Assembly (NCBI GenBank): GCA_035528415.1
Contig: DATKYQ010000002.1
Location: 1-64,000, forward strand
Source: DATKYQ01 sp035528415
Lineage (GTDB): Bacteria; Myxococcota; B64-G9
Length of the DNA stretch: 64,000 nucleotides
Direction: 5' to 3'
The first letter of the stretch is position 1. Every line of letters starts with the position of its first letter. A program made the position numbers and the translations under genes. Below are positions 40,550 through 51,687 of the stretch, in pieces. A model generated the notes under the pieces. That model had not been told where the DNA came from and ran no database searches. It saw nothing but the letters and a program-made list of their open reading frames with translations.

Positions 40550-43009
40550 ATGATGCATCTTCTTACGTTCCTGGTGGTTAGCTGCGTTTCCGGACCGGTC
40601 GTCGGCCCAGGACCCGGGGACATCTTGCGCGCGCAGGCCTTTGCACCGCTTTTGGCACAGTCTTTCGGAATGGACGTCGACGAGGGTGAAAAGGCCGCGC
40701 GTCCCGAGAAGAAGGCCAAGCCAAAACCGAAAAAGAAGCCGGCCGAAGTCAAGAATGAAAAAGACCTCTGGAGCGAGCCCGCAGAAAAGGCCAAGGGCGA
40801 GGGGAAAGAGGGCGACAAAGGAGAAGACGACAAGGGAGAAGGCGACGTCGAAGAGATCCCCGAGGACGAGATAGAAGATGTCGATACGGGCGATGAGGGG
40901 GCCGATCAGGGGAAGGGCGAGCAAGTCCCGGACGAAGGCGAGCAAGGCCAAGATACCCAGCGCGACAAGTGGGGGGACGAGGAACGCATCAAGAACGCCG
41001 AGTCACTGGACAACGAAAAAGACCTGCCCCTGGTCAAGAAACCCGCTCGGGCCGATGCCGGCATGAAAAAGCCGGTGGCCCAAAAACCATTACCCGCGCC
41101 CGACGCCGGTATGGCCAAGGAGCCTCGGCCGGTCGCCGGCGGCGCGGCGGAAGAAACCCGGGAGGACGCAGGACAGCAAGGCGAACCGCAAGTCGCCGGC
41201 AAGATTCGGCCGCCTTCGGGCAGTGTGGCCGATCTGTCCGCCTTGTGGGAGCAGCGGCGCATCCATCTGTCGCAAAGAGACTTCGAACTGGCGGGCCAGG
41301 ATCTGGAGCGCTTTCTGCAGTTGAAGGAGGAGCTCGACATCCGCAACCTGTACGGCCGCGCCCAGGTGCTCTTGCGAGAGGCCCTAAAGGCGCGCCGGGC
41401 CGAGGATCTCAAACTGGCAGGCAAGTTGGTGGAGGCGGCGGTAGCGGCCGCCCCCGATATGCCGGCCGTCTACATGGGCAGGGCTTCATTGTGGTTCGCC
41501 CAGAACCCGCTCGGAGTGGGTCGGGTGCTGGGCGCCTTGATGGATGCCTCGCGGGCCGCTTTCGCAGACCCTTTGTCGCTGAATCGATTCCTGGTTGACC
41601 TGATTACGGGCCTGTTGATGGGACTGGTGCTGGCCGCGGGAATTTTCGTCCTGGTTCAGTTCCTGCGCTACCTGCGCCTGTTCTTCCACGATTTTCACCA
41701 TCTCTTCCCGGCCGGCGTGGCACAATTGCAAACCGGATTTCTTGCCGTTCTGGTGATTTTGGTGCCGGTCATTTTCAGAACCGGCCTGGTATCGGTGCTG
41801 ATAGTGTGGGCTTTGATCGCCTGGGTCTATCAGCAACGCCGCGAGAGGATCGTCACCTTCCTGGTGGTTGTTTTCCTGGCCATGATTCCGTTTGCCTTGA
41901 ACTGGATTGTCGCAGGTGTCAACCTGCCCGAAACCCTGATCGGCGACGTGGCGGCCGTAGAACGGGGGGCGGCCCCCAGCAGAAGCATAGGTCGCTTGAA
42001 GGCTTACCTGGAGGAGGATCCCGGATCTGAGGTCGTGCTGGCTTCGCTGGGAGGATACTACAAGCGCACGGGGGAAATGGCCCTGGCACGCGGTTACCTC
42101 GAGCGGGCGATCGGCGCACATCCCGAATCGGCCGTGCTGCACAACAATCTGGGCAACGTCCTTTTCCTGACCGGCGATCTTACCGGGGCGCTGAAGCATT
42201 ACGACCGGGCCGCCGACAAACGACCCGATTTGGCAGAGCCTTACTATAACCTGAGCCGGGCCTATTCGGCGAGACTCGATCTCGATAAGGCGCGCGAACA
42301 TCGGCGTGATGCCAACCGGCTTGATGCGGAAGGCGTGCGCCGCTGGATTAAAATGGCCAAGACCGGCCGGGCCCGCGACGCCGTGATAGATATTCCGCTT
42401 CCCGATAAATGGCTGCGGGCGGCCATCGGCAAGAGGGACGGGCATGAGTTACGGGAGGCCGCGGAGACCATCTGGGAGAACTGGGGCGGCGTCGGCAGCA
42501 CGGGTGCATTTCCATACGTCGGCGCGGGTGTGATTGCCTTGATGGTGTTGTTGCTTTTGTTGCGCGGTAAAATCTACATTTCCGGCCCGTGCGTGCGCTG
42601 CGGCCGGCCCGTCTGCCGCAGGTGCAACTCGGAGTTGCCCGATGACACCACTTGTGGACAGTGCTTTCACGCCTTCAGCCACAAAGACCAGGTGGATGCC
42701 AAATCGCGTATCGCAAAGGAAATCCAGATCCGCCACTACCGCCTGCGAAAGGAGCGCCTGGCGCGATTCATCACCTTCGTCTTGCCGGGCGTCGGACAGA
42801 TGGTGAAAGACAGGCCGCTTCGCGGAGCGCTGTTCTTGGCGGTCTCTTGCTGTGTGCTGACACAAGTATTGCTGGGCGGCGACGGCCTGATGGTCGACCC
42901 GCATTCACTGGGAACCGGAATCGATTGGATCAAGTTCGTGCCGCTCATGATTTTATTCGCCGGCACCTATGCCTGGGCCGTCCTGGACGCGTTCCGGGCG
43001 GAAACTTGA
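40550..43009 (+). CDS. Large TPR membrane protein with zinc-ribbon-like motif
   Basis: An 819-residue protein. I chose ATG 40550; the frame continues upstream only through the tRNA and hairpin. After a hydrophobic start, residues about 45-225 are low complexity and charged (Lys/Glu/Asp/Gly). Residues about 230-330 are helical. Three or so membrane helices span about residues 340-470. A TPR block follows (GRLKAYLEEDPGSEVVLASL ... LHNNLGNVLFLTGDLTGALK). Near residue 680 a CVRCGRPVCRRCNSEL...CGQCFHAF stretch forms a treble-clef or zinc-ribbon motif, and the C-terminus has two more helices. Function unknown. The next gene starts 16 bases after its stop. Confidence 0.82.
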   Translation: MMHLLTFLVVSCVSGPVVGPGPGDILRAQAFAPLLAQSFGMDVDEGEKAARPEKKAKPKPKKKPAEVKNEKDLWSEPAEKAKGEGKEGDKGEDDKGEGDVEEIPEDEIEDVDTGDEGADQGKGEQVPDEGEQGQDTQRDKWGDEERIKNAESLDNEKDLPLVKKPARADAGMKKPVAQKPLPAPDAGMAKEPRPVAGGAAEETREDAGQQGEPQVAGKIRPPSGSVADLSALWEQRRIHLSQRDFELAGQDLERFLQLKEELDIRNLYGRAQVLLREALKARRAEDLKLAGKLVEAAVAAAPDMPAVYMGRASLWFAQNPLGVGRVLGALMDASRAAFADPLSLNRFLVDLITGLLMGLVLAAGIFVLVQFLRYLRLFFHDFHHLFPAGVAQLQTGFLAVLVILVPVIFRTGLVSVLIVWALIAWVYQQRRERIVTFLVVVFLAMIPFALNWIVAGVNLPETLIGDVAAVERGAAPSRSIGRLKAYLEEDPGSEVVLASLGGYYKRTGEMALARGYLERAIGAHPESAVLHNNLGNVLFLTGDLTGALKHYDRAADKRPDLAEPYYNLSRAYSARLDLDKAREHRRDANRLDAEGVRRWIKMAKTGRARDAVIDIPLPDKWLRAAIGKRDGHELREAAETIWENWGGVGSTGAFPYVGAGVIALMVLLLLLRGKIYISGPCVRCGRPVCRRCNSELPDDTTCGQCFHAFSHKDQVDAKSRIAKEIQIRHYRLRKERLARFITFVLPGVGQMVKDRPLRGALFLAVSCCVLTQVLLGGDGLMVDPHSLGTGIDWIKFVPLMILFAGTYAWAVLDAFRAET

Positions 43010-43025
43010 TGCCGCGAGGGAAGCC

Positions 43026-44197
43026 ATGGCGCTCAAGGGAACCCTGAAAGACTTCGGCATCGCCGACATTTTCCAGCTGATCAGCCATCAGTCCAAGACC
43101 GGGGTGCTGCACCTGCATTCGAAGGATCAGGAAGTGCGCATCTCGTTCGTAAACGGCGACGTTGTGCGGGCCGAGTCGACCACTCGCAAAAGCAAGGATC
43201 TGCTGGGGGCCATGTTGGTCAGGGCCAAGATTCTCTCCGAGGCCCAGCTGGAACAGGCTCTCGAGATCCAGAAGCGCACCCTGAAGCGCTTGGGAAGCAT
43301 CCTGGTGGAACGGGGGTTCATCAGCCAGTCCGACATCAAGGAGTTTACCCTGTTGCAGACGACCGAGACGGTCTACAAGCTTTTCAACTGGGAGGTTGGA
43401 ACCTACGCCTTCGAGGCGGAAGACGTGGTTTACGACAAGGACACGGTCGAGCCGATTCGCTCAGAGAACGTTCTGATGGAAGGCTTCCGGATGGTCGACG
43501 AATGGCCGATGGTCCGGAAAAAAATTACCTCGTTGGAGATGACCTTCAAGAAAGTCAAGAAGCTCCCCGGCCAGGCGGCGGGTAGCGTTGATGACGAGAT
43601 CGACAGCGCCATTGACGACATGTTCTCGGAGGGCGGCGGTAAAGGCGCCAAGGCCGGGAGCGTCGGAAGAAGTGAGATCAAGGTATACGAGCTGATCGAG
43701 GAAGGTCGCGGTGTTCAGAAGCTGATAGACCTGTCTAGATTGGGTGAGTTCGAAACCTGTAAGGCACTGGTCGGCTTGCTGGCCGATGGGTACATCAAGG
43801 TTGACACGGTTCGCAAGGACATCGCCGGGGAGAAACCCGGCCGCCGGGTTCGCTCTTTTTCCTTCGGCCGCGTTTTCGTCCAGGCCGGCATGTACCTGTT
43901 CATTGTCGGGCTGCTCTTCATTCTTTACCGCACGGTGGATGTGCTGGCCTTGTTCGAACCGTCCGAGGGCAGGTTTTTTGAGAATCCTGCCGCCAAGACG
44001 TTGGTGGGTAAATCCCACCTTCAACGCCTGCGGACGGCCCTCGACGTCTATCGCCTGGAGCAAGGACATTACCCCGAAGAACTGTCCGAGCTGGTGTCAA
44101 GTGGCCTGGTGTCGGAATCGGCGCTGAAGTTTCCCTGGCGCTCGACGAGAGCCTATCGCCGCGTCGATGGCGGCTACCTGCTGCTGAGGCCTTTCGA

Positions 44198-44201
<4 letters not shown>
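43026..44201 (+). CDS. DUF4388 (PATAN) protein with C-terminal membrane segment
   Basis: A 391-residue protein. It opens with LKGTLKDFGIADIFQLISHQ, then SKTGVLHLHSKDQEVRISFV, the pattern of the DUF4388/PATAN domain common in deltaproteobacterial two-component and gliding-related proteins. A second alpha/beta stretch (ILVERGFISQSDIKEFTLLQ) follows. Near residue 290-320 there is one hydrophobic helix (FVQAGMYLFIVGLLFILY). The final 70 residues (LRTALDVYRLEQGHYPEELS) resemble the globular end of a type II pseudopilin, which is unexpected. ATG 43026 follows GAGGGA. The stop overlaps the phoH start. Function unknown. Confidence 0.82.
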
Positions 44202-45218
<1,017 letters not shown>

Positions 45219-45232
<14 letters not shown>

Positions 45233-47795
45233 GAACGCCATGGAACGAGGCCGGGCCAACCTCAAGGCCGTTGTGGAGAAGAGTTTCGACTGGCACAAGT
45301 GGTTGCTCCCCGGCGCTCTGGTGCTGATGCTGCTCGGTTTGGGGATCACGGTTGCGGTATTCGTCAACCCGGCCGCTACCAGTCCCAGCCTGCCTATCAA
45401 AGATGAAGATGTCGGCAAGGTGGCCAGCGCGGACATCCGTGCGCCGATCAGTTTTACAGTGCCGGACATCGAGTCTACCGAGCGCAAGCGAGGCGAGGCC
45501 GAAGAGGCTGTGCACTCGGTTTATGATTTCGAAACGGATCTGGGCAACGAGCGGGTGCGTCGCCTGAAAGAGGCCTTCACAGAGATGGCCGGGGTGGTCA
45601 ACGAGCACCAGGCCTTGCTTGATAATCAGGGCGGCGCCGACACAAAGGGATCCGCCGCAGGGAGAAACGCGGCTCCAGGTGACGGCGAGAAAAGAAGCAA
45701 TCCCAGGAAGGGCAAGCCGGGAGATCACTCCTCACGTGAGATCGACGCCAGGCGCGAAGCCGACCTGGTTTCATTGCGTGAGAGCCTGAAGGCCAAGCTT
45801 TATGCCCGTAAGGATCATTTCGTCAAGATTCTCCAGGTTGTGGTCGGCGAGGATGACTTTGACAGGCTTTGCCAGGATCGCTTCTCGGTCAAGTCCCTGT
45901 CGGCCTTGAGCACGCTGGTGGCGCGCACCATGCGCCACATGATCGTCCAGAGCCGCGAGTTGATGGCGGCCGAACGAGCCCGGGGCATCACGGTGCGTTT
46001 CCTGCGGGAGGGAATACAAGATCGGGAACAGGTCGTAATGAATTTCACCAAAATACTCGATCGTGAAGAGGCGCTGTCGCGGGTCAGGCAGACGGCCGCC
46101 CTGGAACTGCCCGATATGCCGCGCTCCCTGCTGAACGTGATCGTCCGCCTGGCGGGAAACCTGATGGTGCCCAATCTGTCGTACAACCGGGCCGAGACTG
46201 AGCGGCGCAAGCGGGAGGCGCGTGAGGCGGTTCAGCCACTGGAGATTCGCATCCAGAAGGGCGCCAAGATCATTCGTGACGGCGATCCGATTAAAAAGAC
46301 CCACATCCGCATTTTCCAGCAGATGCAGAAGCTGACCGAGGTCTCCAACGCGCCGGAGATGGCCGTGGGGACGGTCATGATGGTAATCTTGATACTGCTG
46401 ATTGTAGTTTTCTTCTCGGCCCGAAACATTCGCGCTTTCAGAACCGAACCCAGGGATCTGTTCTATCTCGGGATGGTGCTGTTCATGTTCATCATCACCA
46501 CCAAGATCTGGTTCTGGGTCTTCGGGGCTGTCTGGGAGCGATTCAAGTTCTTCCCGCTGGAGTCGTTCTACTACGCTATTCCCTTCGCGGCCGGCGCCAT
46601 GTTGGTGCGCTTCGTGCTCAACAGCGAAATGGCCCTGGGCTTCGCGGCCGCGGCGTCGATCATCGCCGGCCTGCTGATGGAGAATAGCATCGGCTTCACG
46701 ATCTACTGCCTGGTAAGTTCAATCGTTGCTGCCTGGGCCGTCGCATCGGCTAAACAGCGAGCATCACTCTTCAAGGCGGGTGCCGTCACCGGCCTGGCGA
46801 ATATCGGCCTGGTGGTTGCCTTGACGCTGTTTGCGGGAACATTTTTCACGCATGAAACCATCTTCAATGCAATCTTTGCCTTCGCCGGAGGAATTTTAGC
46901 GGCGATGATTGTCATGTCGAGCGCTCCGGTTGTCGAGGTACTGTTCGGCTATACCACCGACATCAAGCTGCTGGAGTTGGCCAACCTGAACCATCCCCTG
47001 CTCAAGGACCTGATCGTCCAGGCCCCGGGTTCATACCATCACAGTATTATTGTCGGTTCGCTGGTGGAGGCCGCCGCGGAGACGATCAACTGCAACCCGC
47101 TCCTGGCCCGCGTGATGGCTTACTACCATGATATCGGCAAGGTCAAGAGCCCCAGCTACTTTTCCGAGAACCAGCGTGACGCCAACAACCCGCACGACAA
47201 GCTCAAACCAAGCCTGTCGGCGACCGTCTTGAAAACCCACGTCAAGGACGGGGCCGAGCTTGCCCGGGCCAGCAGGCTGGGCCAGCCGATCGTCGACGCC
47301 ATCCTGCAGCATCACGGCACGTCGTTGATAAAGTACTTCTGCCAGAAAGCCAAGGAGCAGGAGGATCCCGAGAACCCGGTCAAGGAGGAGGAGTTCCGCT
47401 ATCCCGGGCCCAAGCCACAGAGCCGCGAGGTGGCGCTGGTCATGCTGGCCGACAGCGTCGAGGCGGCGGCCAAGAGCATCTCCGATCCTTCCCCCGCCAG
47501 GCTGCAAGGACTGGTGCAGAACATGATCAACCGCATCTTTGCCGATGGGCAACTGGACGAGTGTGACCTGACGCTCAAGGATCTTCACGAGATTGCCCGG
47601 GCCTTCAACCGCGTACTGACCGGCATCTACCACCGGCGCCCCGATTACCCGGAATCGGCCACCAAGGAGCGCGAGTCGGGCGAACGCAAGACCCGCACCG
47701 GCGAACACAAGGCGGCCCCGGCCAAGAAAGAAGGCGCCGAAAAGCAGCACGAAGGCGAGGAGAAGCCAGAGGATCTCAAGCGACTAGGGATGTAA
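45219..47795 (+). CDS. 7TM-HD phosphohydrolase (PgpH/YqfF family)
   Basis: An 858-residue membrane enzyme. After one helix near the N-terminus there is a large extracytoplasmic domain (about residues 40-370, the 7TMR-HDED region), then a cluster of seven hydrophobic helices (about 375-600). The HD phosphohydrolase domain follows, with HHSIIVGSLVEAA and MAYYHDIGKVKSPSYF holding the metal His/Asp set. In Firmicutes, relatives (PgpH) hydrolyse c-di-AMP. I start at ATG 45219 (GGAG eight bases before); ATG 45240 also has a usable site. The C-terminus is charged, with GERKTRTGEHK. Substrate here is not proven. Confidence 0.9.
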
Positions 47796-47797
47796 CG

Positions 47798-48253
47798 ATG
47801 ACAGTACGCCTTACAAGGCGGCCCGGCTTGCCCCCGCCAAGAAGCGGCGCCGTCCGCAAGAGAGCCGAGCGTTTACTCAGACTTTTGAATCTTGAAGATC
47901 GCGAGCTTTCGATCCTGCTCACCGGCGACGAAGAGATGACCGAGCTCAACAGCATCTGGCGAGGGCTTAAACGCACCACCGACGTGCTGGCCTTTTCGCA
48001 ACTGGAAGGGGAGGGCGGGGATACACATCGGCACCTGCTGGGCGACGTGGTCATCTGTGTGCCGCAGGCATTGCGCGGGGCCAAGCAGGAGCATAGCGAG
48101 CCGCTCGCGGAGATCACCCTGTTGCTGGTTCACGGCACGCTTCACCTGCTGGGCTACGAACACGTCGGCGCGGGCCGCAAGGCGGCCGCCGCCATGCGCA
48201 AGGAGCAGAAGCGCCTGCTTGCGCTGCTTGAAGGCAAGATGCGTAATGCCTGA
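47798..48253 (+). CDS. ybeY: YbeY endoribonuclease, rRNA maturation factor
   Basis: A 151-residue metallo-RNase that processes the 3' end of 16S rRNA and joins ribosome quality control. The zinc motif HGTLHLLGYEH gives the H-x3-H-x5-H set. Upstream RTTDVLAFSQ and LLGDVVICV match the family core. The gene starts two bases after the HD-domain stop and overlaps lnt by eight bases. It sits with phoH, its usual partner. Confidence 0.93.
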   Translation: MTVRLTRRPGLPPPRSGAVRKRAERLLRLLNLEDRELSILLTGDEEMTELNSIWRGLKRTTDVLAFSQLEGEGGDTHRHLLGDVVICVPQALRGAKQEHSEPLAEITLLLVHGTLHLLGYEHVGAGRKAAAAMRKEQKRLLALLEGKMRNA

Positions 48254-49892
48254 ATTTGAGACCGGGGGAAGGCGATCAGGGGCCTGGTTGCGAGCGGCAA
48301 CAGCCGTCGCCAGTGGGATCTTGATGGCCTTCTCGCTGCCGCTGGTGATGCCCGTGATGACGTCGGGTGAGCCACTGCTGGGTCCCTGGTCTGAGTCGCT
48401 GGCGCTTTTCGGGCTGGTGCCCCTTTTGTGGCATCTTCGCGGGGCCGCGCCGAAGCGCGCTTTCTGGTTGGGAACTTTAGCCGGCCTGGTCTACTTCATG
48501 CTGTGCCTGTCATGGCTGAACGTGGCCATGACGATTTTCGGGCACCTGCCGCAGATTGCGTCGCTGCCGATCCTCGGGCTGCTTTCGGGTTTCCTGGCGC
48601 TATTCTGGGGTGCCGCTTTCTGGGTGGCGGTCAGGATCGAGAAGAGGCTGGGCTTTCCCGTGTGCCTCGGATTGCCGCTTTGCTGGGTGGGGTTCGAGTT
48701 TTTACGCAACTACGTCTTGACCGGATTTCCATGGGCGGCGATTGGAACCACCCAGGCGCGCAGCCTGTGGCTGGCACAGTTGGCCAGCCTGGGGGGCGTC
48801 TACCTGGTGGCCTTCGTGGTGGTTTTGACAAACACGACGCTCGAGTCCCTGCTGGCTTGGGTAAGGCACAGGGCGCCCCTGGCCGCGCGCACGGTAGCCG
48901 GATGGGCGGTGCTAATGGCCCTGGCGTCGATATTCGCCTCGCTTCGTCTGCAAGACGGCGCACAGCCGGACGGTACGCGAATCAGGGTGGCGATCGTCCA
49001 GGGCAACCTGGACGAGAGAACCTATCTCAGAGGCGGGTCGGCACAGCGACGAGTCCTTGCGCGCATGCTGCGGCAGAGCGTTCTGGCTAGGCGTGCGGGG
49101 GCGGTTCTGGCAGTCTGGCCGGAGGGAACACTGCCTGCACCCCTATCTCCCCTGACCAAGTCTCTTGCAAACCTGGCGCCGCGCCTGCCAGCCGGAGAGC
49201 CTCTGCCGCGGGAGATGATCATCGGCGGCATCACCCGCGGCTACCGCGACGGGAAATTGCTGCTGACCAACAGCGCCTTTTTAGTGGATTCCGATCTGCA
49301 CATCGAGGCCCGTTACGACAAGCGCCACCTGGTGCCCTTCGGCGAGTATGTGCCGCTGGCCTCGATCTTGCCATATCAATGGTTCGTGCCTCCCGGCATC
49401 GCCTTCTTCTCGCCCGGGCCGAACCACCTGCCGCTCGATGCCCGGGCGGGCAAGCTGGGGATGATGATCTGCTACGAGGCGATATTTCCCGAGATCGCAA
49501 GGGTTGCAGTCAATGGCGGCGCACGCCTGCTCGTCAATATCACCAACGATTCCTGGTACGGGGAAAGCTCGGCCCCCCACCAGCACCTGGCCCAAAGCCG
49601 CATGCGGGCCATCGAGACCGGCCGCTATCTGGTCCGCTCGGCCAATACGGGAGTCTCGGCCATAATCGATCCCTACGGAAGGATAGTCGGTCGCATACCG
49701 CTGGGCCTGTCTCGGAGCGCCGGCGATCGCATAGGCTTCGGAGACTTGGAGCCGCCCATGATGCTTACGAAAACCGTGGCCTTGATCGATGGCAAGACGA
49801 TCTACACAACCATCGGCGATCTGTTCGCCTGGCTGTGTTCGGCACTGGTGCTGGGCCTGTTGGGTTGGTCGTTTGCGAGAAAGAACTCTTAA
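48246..49892 (+). CDS. lnt: Apolipoprotein N-acyltransferase
   Basis: A 548-residue inner-membrane enzyme that adds the third acyl chain to lipoproteins. The N-terminal half has several hydrophobic helices. The C-terminal nitrilase-like domain shows the Glu-Lys-Cys triad: Glu near residue 295 in WPEGTLPAP, Lys near 358 in YDKRHLVPFGEY, Cys near 409 in MMICYEAIFPE. ATG 48246 lies within ybeY, giving an eight-base overlap. Many lipoproteins in this window are its likely substrates. The end overlaps a convergent lipoprotein gene by four bases. Confidence 0.94.
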   Translation: MPEFETGGRRSGAWLRAATAVASGILMAFSLPLVMPVMTSGEPLLGPWSESLALFGLVPLLWHLRGAAPKRAFWLGTLAGLVYFMLCLSWLNVAMTIFGHLPQIASLPILGLLSGFLALFWGAAFWVAVRIEKRLGFPVCLGLPLCWVGFEFLRNYVLTGFPWAAIGTTQARSLWLAQLASLGGVYLVAFVVVLTNTTLESLLAWVRHRAPLAARTVAGWAVLMALASIFASLRLQDGAQPDGTRIRVAIVQGNLDERTYLRGGSAQRRVLARMLRQSVLARRAGAVLAVWPEGTLPAPLSPLTKSLANLAPRLPAGEPLPREMIIGGITRGYRDGKLLLTNSAFLVDSDLHIEARYDKRHLVPFGEYVPLASILPYQWFVPPGIAFFSPGPNHLPLDARAGKLGMMICYEAIFPEIARVAVNGGARLLVNITNDSWYGESSAPHQHLAQSRMRAIETGRYLVRSANTGVSAIIDPYGRIVGRIPLGLSRSAGDRIGFGDLEPPMMLTKTVALIDGKTIYTTIGDLFAWLCSALVLGLLGWSFARKNS

Positions 49893-50662
49893 TAAGCGCC
49901 TAGTTCCGTGGCCGCCCCGCCACCGTGGGCGGTCATGGCCACCGTGTAGCGGTCGCCCTGGCCGCTTTTGAACTCATACTTGACCAGCCCGCCCGGGACA
50001 TCGTCCGAGAAGAAGAAGTCCAGGTTGCCGGAGCCGGCGCCAGAGCTGAAGCGCACGTGGTTCGAAGATACGCTCAGCGTGCCGGAAGCGACCGTGACCG
50101 TGCCGACCGCATGTTCGCCGATCCACTGGTCTTCGAGAGCCCGGGGCGCAGCGAAGCCGCCCTCGCCGGGATCGAACTTGATTTCGCTGATCTCGGCTTT
50201 TCCCATCCTGGCCAGCAGCCGGACGATCCGAGTGCGATCGGCCGAAAAGAGAACCTCGAAGACGGAGGTGCTGTCCGCGTCCTCACCCATGGCCTTGAGG
50301 CGCCACCACTCGCTGCCGTCGTCGTTGCGCTTGAGAAAAGCCTTTTCGACCTTCAGCGGCTGCTCGGGACCTTTCGAATCACCGGCTTCCTGGACTTCGT
50401 GTTTCCAGCTGGTCCACTCGCCGGGTTGGTATGCATGGCGCGCCAGCCAGAAGCCGCCGGCCCAGAAATAAGCGGCCATCAGGCCCATGGCGTAGCTCTT
50501 GTACATCGGGGCGGTGATGCCGGCGGCGGCATTGGCGGCCATGGCGTTGGCCGAATCGTCGACGGCCTGGTCGACGGCCGCGTCGAAGAAGAAGCAGCCG
50601 GAGGTGAACATGGATGCGGTCAGCAATGCCAGCAGTGATTGATAAAAAGTTTTTCTGAGCAT
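49889..50662 (-). CDS. Lipoprotein, function unknown
   Basis: A 257-residue lipoprotein. ATG 50662 has GGGAGG eight bases upstream; the signal (MLRKTFYQSLLALLTASMF) ends in the lipobox SGC. The mature segment begins with an Ala-rich helix with Met residues (AAANAAAGITAPMYKSYAMG), then a globular, beta-rich part with many Trp, Phe and Gly residues (EWWRLKAMGEDADSTSVFEV). No family was recognised. The gene converges on lnt with a four-base overlap and is divergent from the ABC-transporter genes. It is probably held in the outer or inner membrane. Confidence 0.75.
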   Translation of the reverse strand: MLRKTFYQSLLALLTASMFTSGCFFFDAAVDQAVDDSANAMAANAAAGITAPMYKSYAMGLMAAYFWAGGFWLARHAYQPGEWTSWKHEVQEAGDSKGPEQPLKVEKAFLKRNDDGSEWWRLKAMGEDADSTSVFEVLFSADRTRIVRLLARMGKAEISEIKFDPGEGGFAAPRALEDQWIGEHAVGTVTVASGTLSVSSNHVRFSSGAGSGNLDFFFSDDVPGGLVKYEFKSGQGDRYTVAMTAHGGGAATELGAY

Positions 50663-50784
50663 TTCGCGAGCCTCCCGGAAAAAGTTGAGGGCCAGTTGCC
50701 GAATTGAAGCTCCACCCGGAGAGCATGTCAAAGAAATTCATCGCTCGTCATTGACTTGGATCACCAGTGTGCTAGAAGTCGGGC

Positions 50785-51687
50785 ATGACCGCTTGCATAA
50801 AAATATCGGATCTCCACAAGAAGTTCGGGGACACCACGGCCGTAGACGGAATTTCATTCGAGATCATTAGAGGGGAGAGCTTCGGGTTGCTGGGGCCCAA
50901 CGGGGCGGGAAAGACCACCACCTTGAACATGCTGTCCGGACTGCTCGAACCGGACTCCGGTTCGGTGGAGATCGAAGGCCTTGCCGGCGCCGCTCCCGCG
51001 CGACTCAGGCGCGAGATCGGCGCCGCCCCGCAGTCGCTGTCCCTCTACGAAGAAATGACGGCCGAGGAGAATCTTTCTTTTTTTGGGCGCCTGTACGGGC
51101 TCTCCGGTAAGCGACTCAAGGAGCGCGTCGGCTGGGCGTTGGCATTCGCGCTGCTCGAAGATCGCAAGGCCGAGAGGGTCAAGGTCTTCTCGGGCGGCAT
51201 GCAACGGCGGCTGAACATGGCTTGCGCCCTGGTTCACGATCCGCCGCTTTTACTATTGGATGAGCCTACGGTCGGCGTCGATCCACAATCGCGAAATCAT
51301 ATCTTCGAAAGCATCGAGGCGCTCAAAGGCGAAGGTCGCACAATAGTCTACACCACCCACTACATGGAAGAGGCCCAGCGCTTGTGTGATCGGGTGGCGA
51401 TCATCGATCAGGGAAAGATCATGGCCCTGGATAAAGTCGACCGGCTGATTGCGAGCCATGGGGGCGCCTCGGTTGTCGAGGTGACACTGGCCGAGCCGCC
51501 CGCCGACCCCGCGGCCCTGCCGGGCAAGCTCACGGGCTCGCAGCTCAGGGTAGAGACCAGCGAGCCCCTGAAGGTCGTCGCCCGGATCGCCTCGAGCGGC
51601 GTCAAGATTCTCAAGCTGATGGTTGACCAGGCCGACCTGGAATCTGTGTTTCTCAACTTGACCGGCAGGAGGCTCAGAGACCAATGA
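50785..51687 (+). CDS. ABC transporter ATP-binding protein
   Basis: A 300-residue ATPase of an ABC-2 exporter. Walker A is LLGPNGAGKTT. The signature is FSGGMQRRLNMA. Walker B is LLLLDEPTVGVDP, followed by the H-loop His in VYTTHYMEEAQ. The C-terminal 80 residues form a regulatory tail, as in drug/antibiotic or Na exporters (NatA-like). It overlaps the permease gene by four bases. The substrate is unknown. A ribosome site is weak, with no clear GGAGG. Confidence 0.94.
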   Translation: MTACIKISDLHKKFGDTTAVDGISFEIIRGESFGLLGPNGAGKTTTLNMLSGLLEPDSGSVEIEGLAGAAPARLRREIGAAPQSLSLYEEMTAEENLSFFGRLYGLSGKRLKERVGWALAFALLEDRKAERVKVFSGGMQRRLNMACALVHDPPLLLLDEPTVGVDPQSRNHIFESIEALKGEGRTIVYTTHYMEEAQRLCDRVAIIDQGKIMALDKVDRLIASHGGASVVEVTLAEPPADPAALPGKLTGSQLRVETSEPLKVVARIASSGVKILKLMVDQADLESVFLNLTGRRLRDQ